From: Alopecurus myosuroides
Taxonomy: Eukaryota; Streptophyta; Magnoliopsida; Poales; Poaceae
Length of the DNA: 64,000 nt
NCBI GenBank assembly: GCA_028641055.1
Contig: CM054060.1
Location: 237,054,833 to 237,118,832, forward strand
Reading direction: 5' to 3'
The translations under genes were made by a program, and so were the position numbers. This document shows, piece by piece, positions 53,193 through 64,000 of the stretch. The notes beneath the pieces are model-generated. The model was not told where the DNA came from. It searched no databases and was given only the letters and a program-made list of their open reading frames with translations. Each line of letters opens with the position of its first letter. Position 1 is the first letter of the stretch.

Positions 53193-56100
53193 CGACCATG
53201 GGCTGGAACTGCCGGGGTGTAGGCGATTCCCGGACAGTTCAAGAGCTCGGGCGCCTCGTGCACACTCACCGCCCTCAACTCGTATTTTTATGAGAGACTC
53301 GACAGAGAAAATATGTCGTGGAAGGTCTCCGTTGGAGGCTTGGTCTTAAACATGTAGTTTCATTCAAAGAGGAAGGGAAGGGGGGAGGTCTAGCCCTCTT
53401 CTGGCATGAAGATTTAGAAGTCGAGTTGTTCAAAATAAATAGTATAATTATTGATGTAATCATTCATGATTTAAAAAAGGGAATAAAATGGAGGTGCACG
53501 TTTGTTTATGGTGAGCCCCGTACCCATCTTAGACACCATATGTGGAATTTGTTAAAAAAAATGAAACCTATGTTGAACCTGCCCTGGCTTATGATGGGTG
53601 ACTTCAATGAAGCAATGTGGCAAAGTGAGCATTTCTCGGAGAGAACGAGAAATGAAGAATAAATGCTGGATTATCGTGAAGTTCTATCTTATTGTGATTT
53701 ACATGATCTGGGATTTTCTGGGACCCCTTGGACCTTCGACAACAAACAAAGTGGAAAGAAGAATGTGAAAGTTCGATTGGAACGGGTGGTCGCCTCCCCT
53801 TCCTGGTCGAATATCTATCCCAAAAGCTACGTAAGTCATCTTACCTCGTCCCGTTCAGACCACTGCCCTATTCTTCTTAAGCTTGACCAAAATTCTGCTA
53901 TGAGGTTGCCTTGTCGTTCCCCTAGGTACGAGGCGTGCTGGGAGAGGGAAGAAAGCCTAGCCGAAGAGGTAAAAATTGCATGGGAGGGTCATGCTAAACC
54001 AAATGATCTTGGGGCTGTTACTGCTAACCTCTCAGGTGTTATGGGTTGTTTGCAGTCCTGGAGTAAGAAAAATGTGGGTTGTGTGTCAAAACGTATTGAG
54101 AACCTGAGAAAGAAGTTACAGCATATTAATATGAACCTCTCGGTTCACAACCAGCTCGAAAAGCAGTTTGTGGAAAGAGAATTGGATAGACTTCTTGAAC
54201 AGGAGGAGATCTACTGGAGGCAGCGGTCAAGAATAAATTGGCTAAAAGAAGGAGATCGCAACACTAAATTCTTTCACCAAAAGGCTACCTGGAGGGCCAA
54301 GAAGAATTCTATTGTACGCCTGCAAAAAGAGGATGGCACCATGACTGAGGATAAACAGGAAATGGAATTTTTAACCTCGAAATTTTTCAAAGACCTTTAT
54401 ACAGCTGACAAAGAAGTTAAACCTGAAGCTATCACTGATAAAGTTGTTCCTCAAATTTCCCATGATATGAATGAGAAGCTATGTGCAGATTTTACTAGTA
54501 AGGAGATTAGTGACGCCCTCTTCCAGATTGGACCGCTGAAGGCGCCTGGGAGAGATGGTTTCCCTGCTAGATTTTTCCAACGTCACTGGGGTGTTTTCAA
54601 AGATGATATTATTGCAGCGATCAAAGATTTTTTCCGAAAAGGTGTCATGCCTGATGGTGTAAATGACACTGTGATTGTTCTTATTCCAAAAATAAAGAAC
54701 CCGGTCTGCCTAAGAGATTTTAGACCAATCAGTTTGTGTAACGTGATCTATAAGGTTATCTCCAAGTGTTTAGTAAACAGATTAAGACCTCTGTTGCAGG
54801 AGATCATCGCCCCAACGCAGAGTGCCTTTGTCCCGGGACGTTTAATCACTGATAATGCTCTCATCGCTTTTGAATGCATTCATGCCCTGCGAAAAAGTGG
54901 CGATGGGAAAGGGAAATTTTGCGCTTACAAGCTTGATCTTGCGAAAGCGTATGATCGAGTGGATTGGTCTTATCTTCAAACGATTCTCGTTAAGTTGGAT
55001 TTTGCAAACCAATGGGTGGAATGGATTATGACGTGTGTGAAAACAGTAACTTATTCAGTTCGTCTCAGTGGGGAGATTTTGGATAAATTCATCCCTACTA
55101 GAGGGCTCAGACAGGGGGATCCTTTATCTCCTTATCTGTTTTTGTTTGTCGCCGATGGGCTGTCAAGGCTGCTCCAAAGAGAAATTGATATGGGTCAGAT
55201 AAAAGAGCTGAGAGTTTGCAGACGTAGTCCAGGTATTTCTCATCTGCTTTTCGCCGATGATAGTCTCTTATTTTTTGAAGCGAATGCCGATCAAGCAGAA
55301 AAAGTGAAGTCGGTGCTGAATAATTATGAGGAAGCCACGGGTCAGTTACTCAGTCCAGGAAAATGTTCTCTGCTCCTAGGTAACAAGTGTTCTGTTGAAG
55401 CGGGACAAGTGGTGGCAGGTATTCTTAATATCCAAACTGTTGGATTTGAGGAAAAATATCTAGGCTTGCCGGTCCCGGATGGACGTATGAAGGATGGGAA
55501 ATTTCAGCCAGTTAAGGAGAAAATCAAAAAGCGCTTCTCTGACTATGCTGAAAAATATTCATCAAGTGGGGCAAAAGAGATTTTGATTAAATCTGTGCCT
55601 CAGGCAATTCCTACATATTCCATGAGTGTTTTTAAGTTCTCTACAGGCCTATGTGAGGATCTTATGAAACTTACAAGAGATTTTTGGTGGGGAGACGACA
55701 CAGACAGAAGACGCATGCATTGGATGAGCTGGGACAAAATTACAAGAAGAAAGGGACAGGGAGGAATGGGCTTTAGAGATCTTCATCTTTTCAATCAAGC
55801 GCTGTTAGCGAAACAAGCGTGGAGATTAATCGCTCACCCGGACAGTTTGTGTGCGAGGCTGTTAAAGGCAAAATACTATCATTTTGGAGAGCTAACTGAT
55901 ACGGCCTTCATAAAAAACCCATCGCCAGGGTGGCAAGGTATTATGTATGGTCTAGAGCTGTTAAAAAAGGGTATCATTTGGCGGATTGGCGATGGAAAGA
56001 AAGTTAGGATCTGGCGGGATAACTGGGTTCCTAGAGGTGACATGAAGATCACATCTAACCTGAACAACTCAAGACTTAGAAGAGTAGCCCAATTAATTAA

Positions 56101-56404
56101 TCATGAGGACAATACTTGGAATGAAGATCTGGTGCGGAAAATATTCACGCCTTATGATGCTGATGAGATTCTCAGGTTACGTCTACCAAATTTTGAAGTA
56201 GATGATTTCATCTCCTGGACTCCTGAACGACACGGCCTATTCACGGTCAGAAGTGCTTATAATTTGGCGCTAGACTTACGGAATGGTAGCTCCCCAAATA
56301 CCAGCATTAATACAAATGGGGATAGGAAATTATGGAAATCAATTTGGAAGTCCCAAGTTCCACCCAAGGTAAAAAAAATTCACTTGGAAGCTAGCTACAG
56401 ATAG
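53189..56404 (+). pseudogene. LINE ORF2: endonuclease and reverse transcriptase, broken by two stops
   Basis: ATG 53189 overlaps the ORF1 stop. The endonuclease starts MGWNCRGVGD. A TGA near 53290 interrupts the motif before ETRQ, and a TAA at 53660-53662 (before MLDYREVL) splits it again, all in one frame. GDFNEAMW and SRSDHCPIL complete the endonuclease. The RT follows with LKAPGRDGFPARFF, LDLAKAYDRVDW, TRGLRQGDPLSPYLF and FADDSLLFF. A zinc-binding domain starts near 56210 (FTVRSAYNLA). An extra base in the A run at about 56371-56378 ends the frame at 56404. The TAA could come from a C to T change in a CAA codon. Confidence 0.88.
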
Positions 56405-57368
56405 TCTTGCTGTCCAGGTCAACAGAAGTCGTAGAATTCCAAATATTCTCCCGACATGTACAATCTGTGGTATGGAGAATGAAACTGGTTACCATGCGAC
56501 CATGCGCTGCACAAAGGCCCTTGCTCTTAGGCAGGGTTTGTCTGATAGCTGGAGTCTCCCTCACGAACAGAAACTAAGTTTCTCTGGTCCGGATTGGGTC
56601 CTTGTCCTCCTTGATAGTCTAAACCAAGATCAAAGGAGCAAAATGATGTTCATTTGGTGGCGTGCTTGGTATCATCGCAATGATGTAATTTTTGGCAAAG
56701 GTGATGCGTCTGTCCAAAACTCAATAGGGTACTTACAAAATTATTTAGCTACTTTGCAGGGCCTGTCAAGAGGTGAGGTTGTCAAAGATCGAAAAGGAAA
56801 GAAGAAAATTGAAGACTCGGAAGGTAATATGGTGCACAATCAAAACAAACATGCTATGCAAACTGAATTTTGGAAATTACCGAAGAAGGGATGGGTGAAA
56901 TGCAATGTTGATGCAAGTTTCTCGAAGGATATGAATATTGGTGCTTGGGGTGCCATCCTGAGAGATCATTCTGGGCAGATAATATGCTCAGCCTGGGACT
57001 TTATTCCTATGTGCCCCTCCGCCGCGTACGGTGAGGCAATTGCATGTTTAGAAGGACTCAAGTTGGCAGTAAAGTTTTCTACCACGCACCTAATCATCGA
57101 GACCGACTGTGCTGCTGTTATTGAAGCCTTTAAAGAGGAAAGTGTTGATCGTTCTGAAATCCATCTTATTGCATCTGATTTTAAGTTGAAGAAGCCTCCG
57201 GATCGGTGTGTGCTTGTTAAGAAAATTAACAGATTGTGCAATTCCGTCGCTCATGATCTTTGCCAATTAGGCCGTAGAGAGTTGTGTGGTGGGGTTTTAC
57301 AAGGTTCGGTTCCGACCTGCGCGTCGAAATCGGCTTTGAATGATTGTAATCACAACTTTGTTATCTGA
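56405..57368 (+). pseudogene. LINE ORF2 C-terminus: zinc domain and RNase H
   Basis: After the frameshift the zinc-binding domain continues (CTICGMENETGYHATMRC). Then comes an RNase H fold with VDASFSKD (D), a GEAIACLEGL helix (E) and IIETDC (D), the residues expected for catalysis. It ends at 57366-57368, shortly before the poly(A). RNase H of this archaea-like type is found in one group of plant L1 elements, where it may help to remove the RNA template. The LINE at 40609-47527 lacks it. Confidence 0.85.
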
Positions 57369-57410
57369 TTTATATTTTAGAAAATTTCAAAAAAAAAAAA
57401 TCAGGATTGT

Positions 57411-58612
57411 CCAGACCAAATAGTCAGCCCCATAGGAGATGTCGGACCGAAATCCAGCGAACCAAACGGGCCAAGTACGTGTTGTGAATCTAGAAGTGTG
57501 AACAGGTTCATGAACACTTCAGCGGTAATGCGTAAGAAGCACCAGCCCTTTAACCAACTACTATTATCGTCTCATCCTTGTCGCATTACTGCCGAATTGA
57601 CAACACGTACATGGATACACTTTCTTATTATTGCCTAATAATGGAGTTGCTCGGTCTGTGCTCAGTCGCCGATTTTGCAACAGGTTTGTCAAGTTGACAT
57701 GGCTGGCTTCGACGAACGATTTCTTTTGTCCGAACGATTACTGTACGTCCCGGTACGGTCCCACCAGAAGGACCGAGGAGAATTCGGCTTATCGTCAACG
57801 GCAAACCAACCAAGCAGAGAAAAGGTCCGAGATGCTGAGCTGCAAGCGGATTGGTACGAACCAAGCACGGGCCCCAGCTCGCGACACACGGGAAACTCCC
57901 GCGCACCTGGTTTCTTCGGTCACGCGGCGCATATGCTGCTGGTTGGGAATCCACGGCCGACACGATACGAAACGAAACTGAATTGACCTCTTCTGTTTCA
58001 TCCGGAGAACCCCGCGCTTTTTCAGCGCTTATCTTATGTCTCAAGCATGTCAAGTGGCTTTACTTTTCAAGGAGAAGACCAAGAGGGCCATTGCCACCGT
58101 TCCGTCTTGGATTTACTTTATTTATTTTACGAGAAAGACAGCTCCACTGTATGTATCTGCTATTGCGAATGCTGTGGATAGAGCAGAGGGGAACACAGTT
58201 TGGAGGAGCTACAGCAACGTCCGGACCCCTTGGCGCCGTACGATGCAGGACCAACGACCTAGATCTTCTCATAGATGGAAGCGCTCACTCTGTTTTTCTT
58301 TAGGCCCCGCTTGGCTAGGTAGAATTTTTGTACGTCTGTATTACTTCCGCGCATATAGTTGACGTGAACAAGGGTATAGGCGTTTTTTTTTACGTTCCAA
58401 CGTACATAAAGTTCTCGGCGCTTTTCGGCAAAAAATGAGCTTATAAACAGCTAACCAAATAGTATTACCGTGCCTGATCGAATTATTTTCCAGCGAAACT
58501 AATACCCGCATTTTACGGCCCAATTACTGCCAACCAAGCGGGAAGAGACTTAGGGGATTCTTGAGGCGGCGTTTGCCCATCTGGCAGGAATAAAATGTTT
58601 TCATTACGAGTC
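57411..58612. other. Unassigned stretch
   Basis: I recognise no gene, RNA or transposon here. Overlapping ORFs of 100-150 codons occur on both strands without known motifs. Base composition is near 50 percent GC. Confidence 0.45.
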
Positions 58613-58615
58613 TCA

Positions 58616-59940
58616 GGGCATCTCCAGCCGTCCACCCAGCGCCCCCCAGGACACGAATTACCGCCGTTTTTCTCTACAAACGTCGTTTTTCTACCAGCCG
58701 CCCCCCAAAACCCCAAATAGCGCCGTTTCGGCGGAAATTATCGTCGTCGCACCCAGGCGGAACCAGCCCGTTGGGTTCGGCTTGGGAGGGGGCGGAAGGA
58801 AAAGCGCGCGTGGGCCAGCACTGTCGGGGAGGCAACACCATTTCTCCCACTTTCCCCACCCTGACTCGCCTTTTCCTCTCGCTCGCCTCGCCGTCGCCAC
58901 CCCGTCGGCCACCCCCACGCCGCCGCCTTCGGCCACCACCACACACGAGCGACGAGCCGAACCGCCGCCGCCTAGCTCCACCACGCCGCCGGCGCCGTTT
59001 ACTCGCCCCTCCGCCACGAGGGAGGTTGTGCCCGGCGAAACGCGTCCACCCCTTCGCAAGGTGTTCGACGTTCTGTCCGGCCCATGGACTCCGACACCGA
59101 GGAGATGCTCGCCGAGCTATTCGACGATGAAGATCAGGCCGCCATCGACGACGAGGAACACTTGCTGGTCCTGAGCTGCCTGGCCGGCTTGCAGGCCCAG
59201 GCCGCCCAGCCGCAGCGTGCTGGATCGAGGCCCGGTCGCCGCAAGAGCAAGCCGAGGCAGCGGTACGAGGGCTACAGCGTCCTCTACTCCGACTATTTCC
59301 CCGAGGATCCCACCAACGACGAGAAGGTGTTCCGGCGTCATTTCAGGATGAAACACAAGCTTTTTCTCAAGATCATGCATGCCATCCGGGAGTTCGACAC
59401 CTACTTCAAATTGAAGAAGGACTGCACCGGCACGGTAGGCTTTACCTCTATTCAGAAGTGCACGGTGGCCATGAGGTTGCTTGCATACGGTGCTCCCGCA
59501 GATGCACAAGATGACTACCTGCGCATACGGTCCTCTTGCAAATGTTGATCACCAGGTGCCGACATCATGGACAGCCTTCCTCGCCAAGCGGCAGGAGATT
59601 CGACACACTGGAACACACCATGCTCTACAGAATGACCTGGTGCAGCATTTGTGGGCGCGAAAGGGGAATGCCAATGTTGAGGACGATGACAATGCGTAGT
59701 GTAATTTATTTTATTTGTTTAAATTGTTAAACTATTTATTTGTGTGGCAAAACTCTATTTATTTGTGTGGTAAAACTCTACATGCCCAAATATGGCCGAA
59801 TCGCCGGCTGGGGGAGCGGCATGGGTTTCACGGCTGGGAAACCCCCCCCCCCCCCACCGCGCGCGCGTCCTGTTTCGCGCCGCGGCGGCCGAAAAAGCGG
59901 GATTTTCGCGTCCTGGGAGGCCGAACGGCTGGAGATACCC
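58616..59940 (+). mobile_element. PIF/Harbinger deletion derivative, 1.3 kb
   Basis: The ends GGGCATCTCCAGCCG (58616) and, inverted, GGGTATCTCCAGCCG (to 59940) form the TIRs. The flanking trinucleotides are TCA and TTA, close to the TWA target duplication of this superfamily. It holds a transposase gene fused across an internal deletion, and a C run (about 59838-59852). It is not autonomous. Confidence 0.75.
59084..59699 (+). pseudogene. Harbinger transposase, N-terminus joined to C-terminus
   Basis: ATG 59084 begins an acidic N-terminus (MDSDTEEMLAELFDDED), then an SRPGRRKSKPRQR basic patch, YFPEDPTNDEKVFRRHFRM and the helix-rich segment ending LLAYGAPADAQDDYLRI. At about 59545 the DDE catalytic domain is missing. 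Another frame (through 59699) carries the transposase C-terminus (VPTSWTAFLAKRQEIRHTGTH, LQNDLVQHLWARKGN). These motifs match the plant HARBI1-like transposase family. The product could bind DNA but could not catalyse transposition. Confidence 0.75.
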
Positions 59941-60190
59941 TTATACCCAGCTAGATCAAGCGAGCCCTACGTGTTCTTGCCGAAGCATGGCGTCTGCACC
60001 CTTAGGGCGTAGATCACCTTTCTCGAGCCATCTATGAGATTTGCATGTATTTAATTAGAAGATGGAAAGTATGGCCCAAAGGCCAAAGTTTATAGAAATT
60101 GTTAGCCAGGACATAACGACCCAATAGATCACCTTTGAAGCGAGAACACCTCGTGCTTACAGCTTGCTGGCTAGCTTACCCGTCTTCATG
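59941..60190. other. Short spacer between the two Harbinger relics
   Basis: I see nothing assignable in these 250 bases. Confidence 0.5.
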
Positions 60191-60195
60191 AATAA

Positions 60196-61230
60196 GAGCA
60201 TCTCCATCGACATCCTCCAACGGCCCTCGAATGGTTTGTGGGGGTTTGGACGCTAAAAATCCTCATGGCGGCAACCTCCAAATTTTTGACTCGAGAAAAA
60301 AAAAATCTCTGCCGACCCTAGGAGACACATCAAACTTGGGGGCCTGCTCGCAGGCATCATACATTGTTCAAGCAGCCCATCCGACAGGCGGAACCCCCTC
60401 GCCATAGAGACACAGCTGCGTATGAGTCATACAATCATCTCTTAGAAATGCACGACTATCACACGATGTCTTGCATATGGAGTTTCCGTAGATTTGCTCG
60501 ATGACTATCTCTGTATGTTTGCGACCACCATCGTTGAAGTGACGTCCAAATTTTACAAGACAGTAGTGGCAATGTTTGGTCCTATCTATCTGAGAGTACC
60601 AAATAAAGCAGACTCAGCTCTTCTCTTGGCACAAGGTGAAGTAAGAGAATTTTCTGTGATGTTTGGGAGCATCAGTGGCATGCGTTGGCGTTGGAAGAAT
60701 TTCGCGTTCGCCTATCATCGGCTTACAGATCAGGCCATCATGAAAAGTGCAGTGTTATACTTGAGGTTGTGGTAGATTACAATATTTGAATTTGGTATGC
60801 ATTTTTCGGCAGGGCCAGTTCTTACAATGACATCAACGTGTTGTAGTGCTCTCTGTTGTTTTAGAGACCTGCTGAAGTCCACGCTCTGCAGTGGAAGTAT
60901 TGGATCAATAGCCATGCGTACTACAAAGGATATCACCTCGGCGGATGATATCTATCCCAATTGGTCTACATTTGTGAAGACAATTCGTAACCCTATTGAT
61001 AAGGGCAATGGTCATTTTGCTAAGAAATAAGAGATTGTCCAGAAAGATATGGAGCGAGCATTTGGTGCGTTGTAGGCCCAGTTTGGTGTTGGTCGGTACT
61101 CTTCTATTTCATGATCGATGGATCAAATGTGTGGTATCATCATGCACAACATGATCGTCATGAGTGAGCGAGATGTGAGAAGAGTGTTCGATGACCCGTA
61201 TGACTTTCAGAACCTCTTGCGGATTCATAG
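60196..61230 (+). mobile_element. Second PIF/Harbinger relic with the complementary transposase part
   Basis: The left end GAGCATCTCC follows TAA (60193-60195). From about 60470 a degenerate transposase is readable across several frames: LAYGVSVDLLDDYL, FYKTVVAMFGPIYLRVPN, EVREFSVMFGSISGMRWRWK, then DDIYPNWSTFVKTIRNP and KDMERAFGAL with stops between, ending near 61230. The DDE-region motifs appear in order but are broken, and the N-terminus is missing. I could not find a right TIR. Confidence 0.7.
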
Positions 61231-61734
61231 CTAGGCGTGTCTGCCGAGTGTAAAGTTTTTCTTGGTATTTATCACGAGCAACTGTAAAATGATCTTGTCG
61301 TGCACTTGTGGACGATTAGACCTACCAGTAATTTGATCACAACAGTTCAGGAAAAAAAGTCCTATATATAGGCAATGGCGTATTCTATCATGGTGCAAAA
61401 AAATTACTTGAAATACAATGTATTTTAGGCTGAGTAAAAATGACAAAAGTGTAGATCTTTAAGTAGTGAACGGTGCCAAAAATTGACATTCCAAAATTTA
61501 TCAGATTTGTCCTTTTTATGTGGCTCAAAATATAAGGTGTTTCGAGTTAGCATTTTGCATGCTGGCAGAATACGACATTTATGAACAAAAGTATTTATGA
61601 ACATGTAATTTTTTTCTGAACTTTTTAAACATTAAAATGTTTTTTTTAACAGGCTACATGTAGCCCGGGCTACACTTGCCTTTTTCGCCTATCCTCGGCC
61701 TATCATTAAGATTACGTGCCAGAGCGTTTGCATA
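61231..61734. other. Unassigned AT-rich stretch
   Basis: No gene or known repeat is recognised. GGCTACATGTAGCC (about 61650) is a perfect short palindrome. Confidence 0.45.
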
Positions 61735-61736
61735 TA

Positions 61737-61857
61737 CTCCCTCCGTTCAACAATAGATGACTTCCCACATATCTATATATGGATGTATCTAAACATAGTG
61801 TCTAGATACATCCATATATAGATATGTGGGAAGTCATCTATTGTTGAACGGAGGGAG
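61737..61857. mobile_element. Stowaway MITE, 121-bp near-perfect hairpin, TA duplication
   Basis: The element starts CTCCCTCCGTTCAACAATAG and ends with the inverted copy. Nearly the whole length pairs with itself, leaving a small loop near 61795. TA flanks it at 61735-61736 and 61858-61859. The perfection of the arms suggests a young copy or strong homogenisation. The RNA could form a long hairpin. Confidence 0.95.
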
Positions 61858-61859
61858 TA

Positions 61860-62780
61860 CTAGTAGTGATGTTTCGTGTGTACATGCGCTTTTGGGAGGA
61901 ATTTCCATGGTTGTCGAATCAATTAAATTTAGCTCACTGGAAAAGAAAATAGCCTGGCTTAAATTCGCATCTGCAAGATCTGAGCTTAGCTACTACCAAA
62001 GAAAGTCAAGGGGGGAATGGAGATATAAATTTGCCTTATCGATCTTACATGGCGCTATGGCTCATGTGGACAATTTTCTGAGTATAAAAAAAAATATTGA
62101 TGGTCGTATAGCATTTGTGTGTAGCTGTTGATAGAATACTGGAGTAAATGCTTATGTCTGTCTGCCGTTTTATATTTGGATAGTGGAGGGCATTCGGGCT
62201 TCTTGCTGAGTCCAGTTGAGTAAAAAAACAACATTAATAATCTCAAATCTGAAAGGCCAAATTAAGCTGAACCTTATGAAATGTCGGAAGGGTATTTGAC
62301 GTAACCAGCCGCAATTCTTTGCACCCAGATGCCAGATCTTGACTAGCGTAGGCGGGATTGGTTTAGTGCCTTTTTACTATTTCAACTAAAGCCAATATTA
62401 AACATATCAAGACCACTTGATATTTCCCCATTTTTTTGGAAGGTCAACTATTTTTCAATTGGCCAATAGGCAGTTCTTTTTAGATCATTAGATGTTCATC
62501 CGAGGGCCTAGACACATCTCTCCTCGATAATGCCCTTAACATGGATATCGGCCCTTACATATGCTGGAATTAACGTTAAAGAAGTATATCATGGCATAAA
62601 CTATACTAGTTCAATTTAATTTATATCATGAGCATCCTACCCATATAAATTCAATTATCAACTTACAATGAAACTATGTTACTAAGTTAAACCTCCAGAT
62701 TTAACCTCCATGGGTAGACCGAACTGTCTCAAAGGAGGCACTAACGAATCCCCTATCTAAGGCCCAATTCATTTTTTAAG
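61860..62780. other. Unassigned AT-rich stretch
   Basis: No recognisable gene or transposon motif was found. A 101-codon ORF (61826-62131) crosses the MITE border and has no known domain. Confidence 0.45.
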
Positions 62781-62782
62781 GA

Positions 62783-64000
62783 GACTCGAATACTCGTTAT
62801 TTCCATAATGTTGCCAATGGACGACACAGGAAAAAACAGATTCATTCTCTTCATCAGGATAAAGGTCTGATTGAGAGACAAGATTGTCTCAAGGCTTACA
62901 TTACAAAGTTTTATAAGGGTCTGTTTGGTGCTCCTGAAGTAAGTTTCATTACTATGGACGAAACCCGCACATATGATATTCCGCAAGTCTCCAATGAGGA
63001 AAACGCTTTTCTTAATGCTCTCTTCTCGGAAGAGGAGATAAAAAAGGCGGTGTTCCAATTGGAACATAATAAGACACCTGGCCCAGATGGATGTCCAGCA
63101 GAGTTTTACCAACATTTCTGAGAGGTCATTAAAGATGACCTAACTGAGATGTTTGGTTGCTTACATAGTGGACACCTAGAGCTCTATCGCCTTAACTTCG
63201 GGGAAATCGTTTTGTTACCTAAGGTTCTGGAGGCAGAAAGGATACAACAGTATAGACCAATTTGCCTCCTAAACGTTAGTTTCAAAATCTTTACGAAAGT
63301 TGCAACCATTAGGTTGAATTCAGTAGCAGATCATGTGGTAAAACCTACGCAGACTGCATTTATGCAAGGTAGGAATATCCTTGATGGGGTCGTGATTCAC
63401 CGTACATGAGATGCATACGAAAAAACTGAATGGTGTAATTCTCAAGATAGACTTTGAAAAGACCTATAATAAGGTGAACTGTGAGTTTCTACAACAGACT
63501 CTGAGAATGAAAGGGTTTTCAGAAGAGTGGTGTACTCTAGTTCGCAGTTTCGTGGTTGGTGGTAGTGTTGCTATCAAAGTCAATGACGATGTTGGACGCT
63601 ACTTTCAAACCAAGAAAGACTTAAGGCAAGTTGATCCGCTTTCGCCCATATTATTCAATATTATGGCTAACATGTTAGCGATCATGATTGAAAGAGACAA
63701 AGAGAGCGGCCAAATTGAGGGAGTGATTCCACATCTTGTCGATGGGGGATTGTCTATCCTTCAGTATGTAGACGATACAATTCTCTTTATGGAACATGAT
63801 CTATAGAAAGCGACGAATCTGAAATTAATACTTTCGGTGTTCGAGCAACTCTCCGGATTAAATATTAATTTTCATAAAAGTGAATTGGTCTGTTTTGGTG
63901 AGGCCCAGGATGCTGTTGCCCAGTATGCCGAGTTATTCAGATGCGCGCAATGTGGTGACCCAGCACACCACTTCATGTGTAGTGTGCAAGTCGATGACAT
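62783..64000 (+). pseudogene. Degenerate LINE reverse transcriptase, running off the window
   Basis: From 62783 one frame encodes NTRYFHNVANGRHRK, then the conserved KTPGPDGCPAEFYQHF, a TGA at 63119-63121, and in the same frame RPICLLNVSFKIFTKVATIR and TQTAFMQGRNILDGVV. A frameshift near 63405 leads to LKIDFEKTYNKVN, LRQVDPLSPILFNIM and YVDDTILFMEHD. A stop at 63804-63806 is followed by more RT-like sequence (FEQLSGLNINFHKSELVCFG). The endonuclease part is absent upstream, and no 3' end is in view. The motifs YVDD and LRQ-DPLSP place it with plant L1-type reverse transcriptases. It is inactive. Confidence 0.85.

Larger units (their letters stand above)
50640..57396 (+). mobile_element. Full-length but mutated L1-type LINE with RNase H, 6.8 kb
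   Basis: The direct repeats AAAATCAGGATTGT are at 50626-50639 and about 57397-57410, the first bases being ambiguous with the poly(A). The order is a 5' UTR, an upstream ORF, ORF1 with DUF4283-like and CCHC parts, then ORF2 with endonuclease, RT, zinc domain and RNase H, then poly(A). It carries several stops and frameshifts, so it is inactive. Confidence 0.9.

Noticed and set aside
57628..58362. Overlapping 100-150 codon ORFs as a small gene cluster
   Set aside because: They overlap on both strands, have no motif and no promoter or splice pattern that I could support.
1..64000. CRISPR arrays, bacterial operons, rRNA or functional tRNA genes
   Set aside because: None were seen. The direct repeats present are LTRs, TSDs, tandem arrays and MITE arms, and the sequence is plant nuclear repeat DNA.

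Overview
The window is repeat-dense plant nuclear DNA, almost certainly from a grass of the Pooideae and most likely Triticeae (wheat, Aegilops or barley type). The clues are Stowaway MITEs with CTCCCTCYG ends, solo LTRs with TGATACG...CATCA ends, Ty3/gypsy and L1-type elements of grass character, a PIF/Harbinger transposase with a typical grass reading frame, and iMet-tRNA primer sites. I find no convincing single-copy host gene. Nearly everything that codes belongs to transposable elements.

Layout. From 1 to 31.5 kb lies a nested stack. Its oldest layer is two 3' regions of Ty3/gypsy elements (Tat-like by structure) facing each other in inverted orientation. Each has a polypurine tract plus the start of an LTR at its outer edge (732 on minus, 31108 on plus). 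Each also carries an intron-containing gene of the 'putative gypsy type transposon' (Transposase_28) kind in antisense, with its own G-box and TATA promoter (3.2-4.2 kb plus, 14.0-10.5 kb minus). A 72-bp tandem array lies between them. Into this layer went solo LTRs (897-2497, 5193-8784, 10907-11330), an hAT-type MITE (9718-10258) and a 16.3-kb element (14144-30414, TSD CAAGC). That element has 5.2-kb LTRs around an internal region of only 930 bp. A younger 4.9-kb element (15814-20727, TSD CAGAA) sits inside one of those LTRs. Its 952-bp LTRs show no difference by eye, and its only long ORF runs from a Gag-like start through the polypurine tract into the 3' LTR.

From 31.5 to 47.5 kb there is a 5'-truncated LINE, a nearly complete Reina-like chromovirus (33583-39056, TSD GTACG) with a few inactivating changes, a 20-bp poly(A) micro-insertion, a Stowaway MITE, and a full-length L1-type LINE (40609-47527, 11-bp TSD) with both ORFs open.

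From 49 to 64 kb there is a TIR-bounded DNA element carrying a repetitive gene relic, a second full-length but mutated LINE with an RNase H domain (50640-57396), two PIF/Harbinger transposase relics with complementary deletions, a hairpin Stowaway MITE, and a degenerate LINE reverse transcriptase running off the window end.

The best candidates for something undescribed are the Gag-to-LTR read-through ORF of the nested element, the giant-LTR element whose tiny interior is a deletion-fused gag/RT/integrase relic, and the palindromic pair of antisense genes with conserved promoters. All family names rest on motifs read by eye. No database search was possible.
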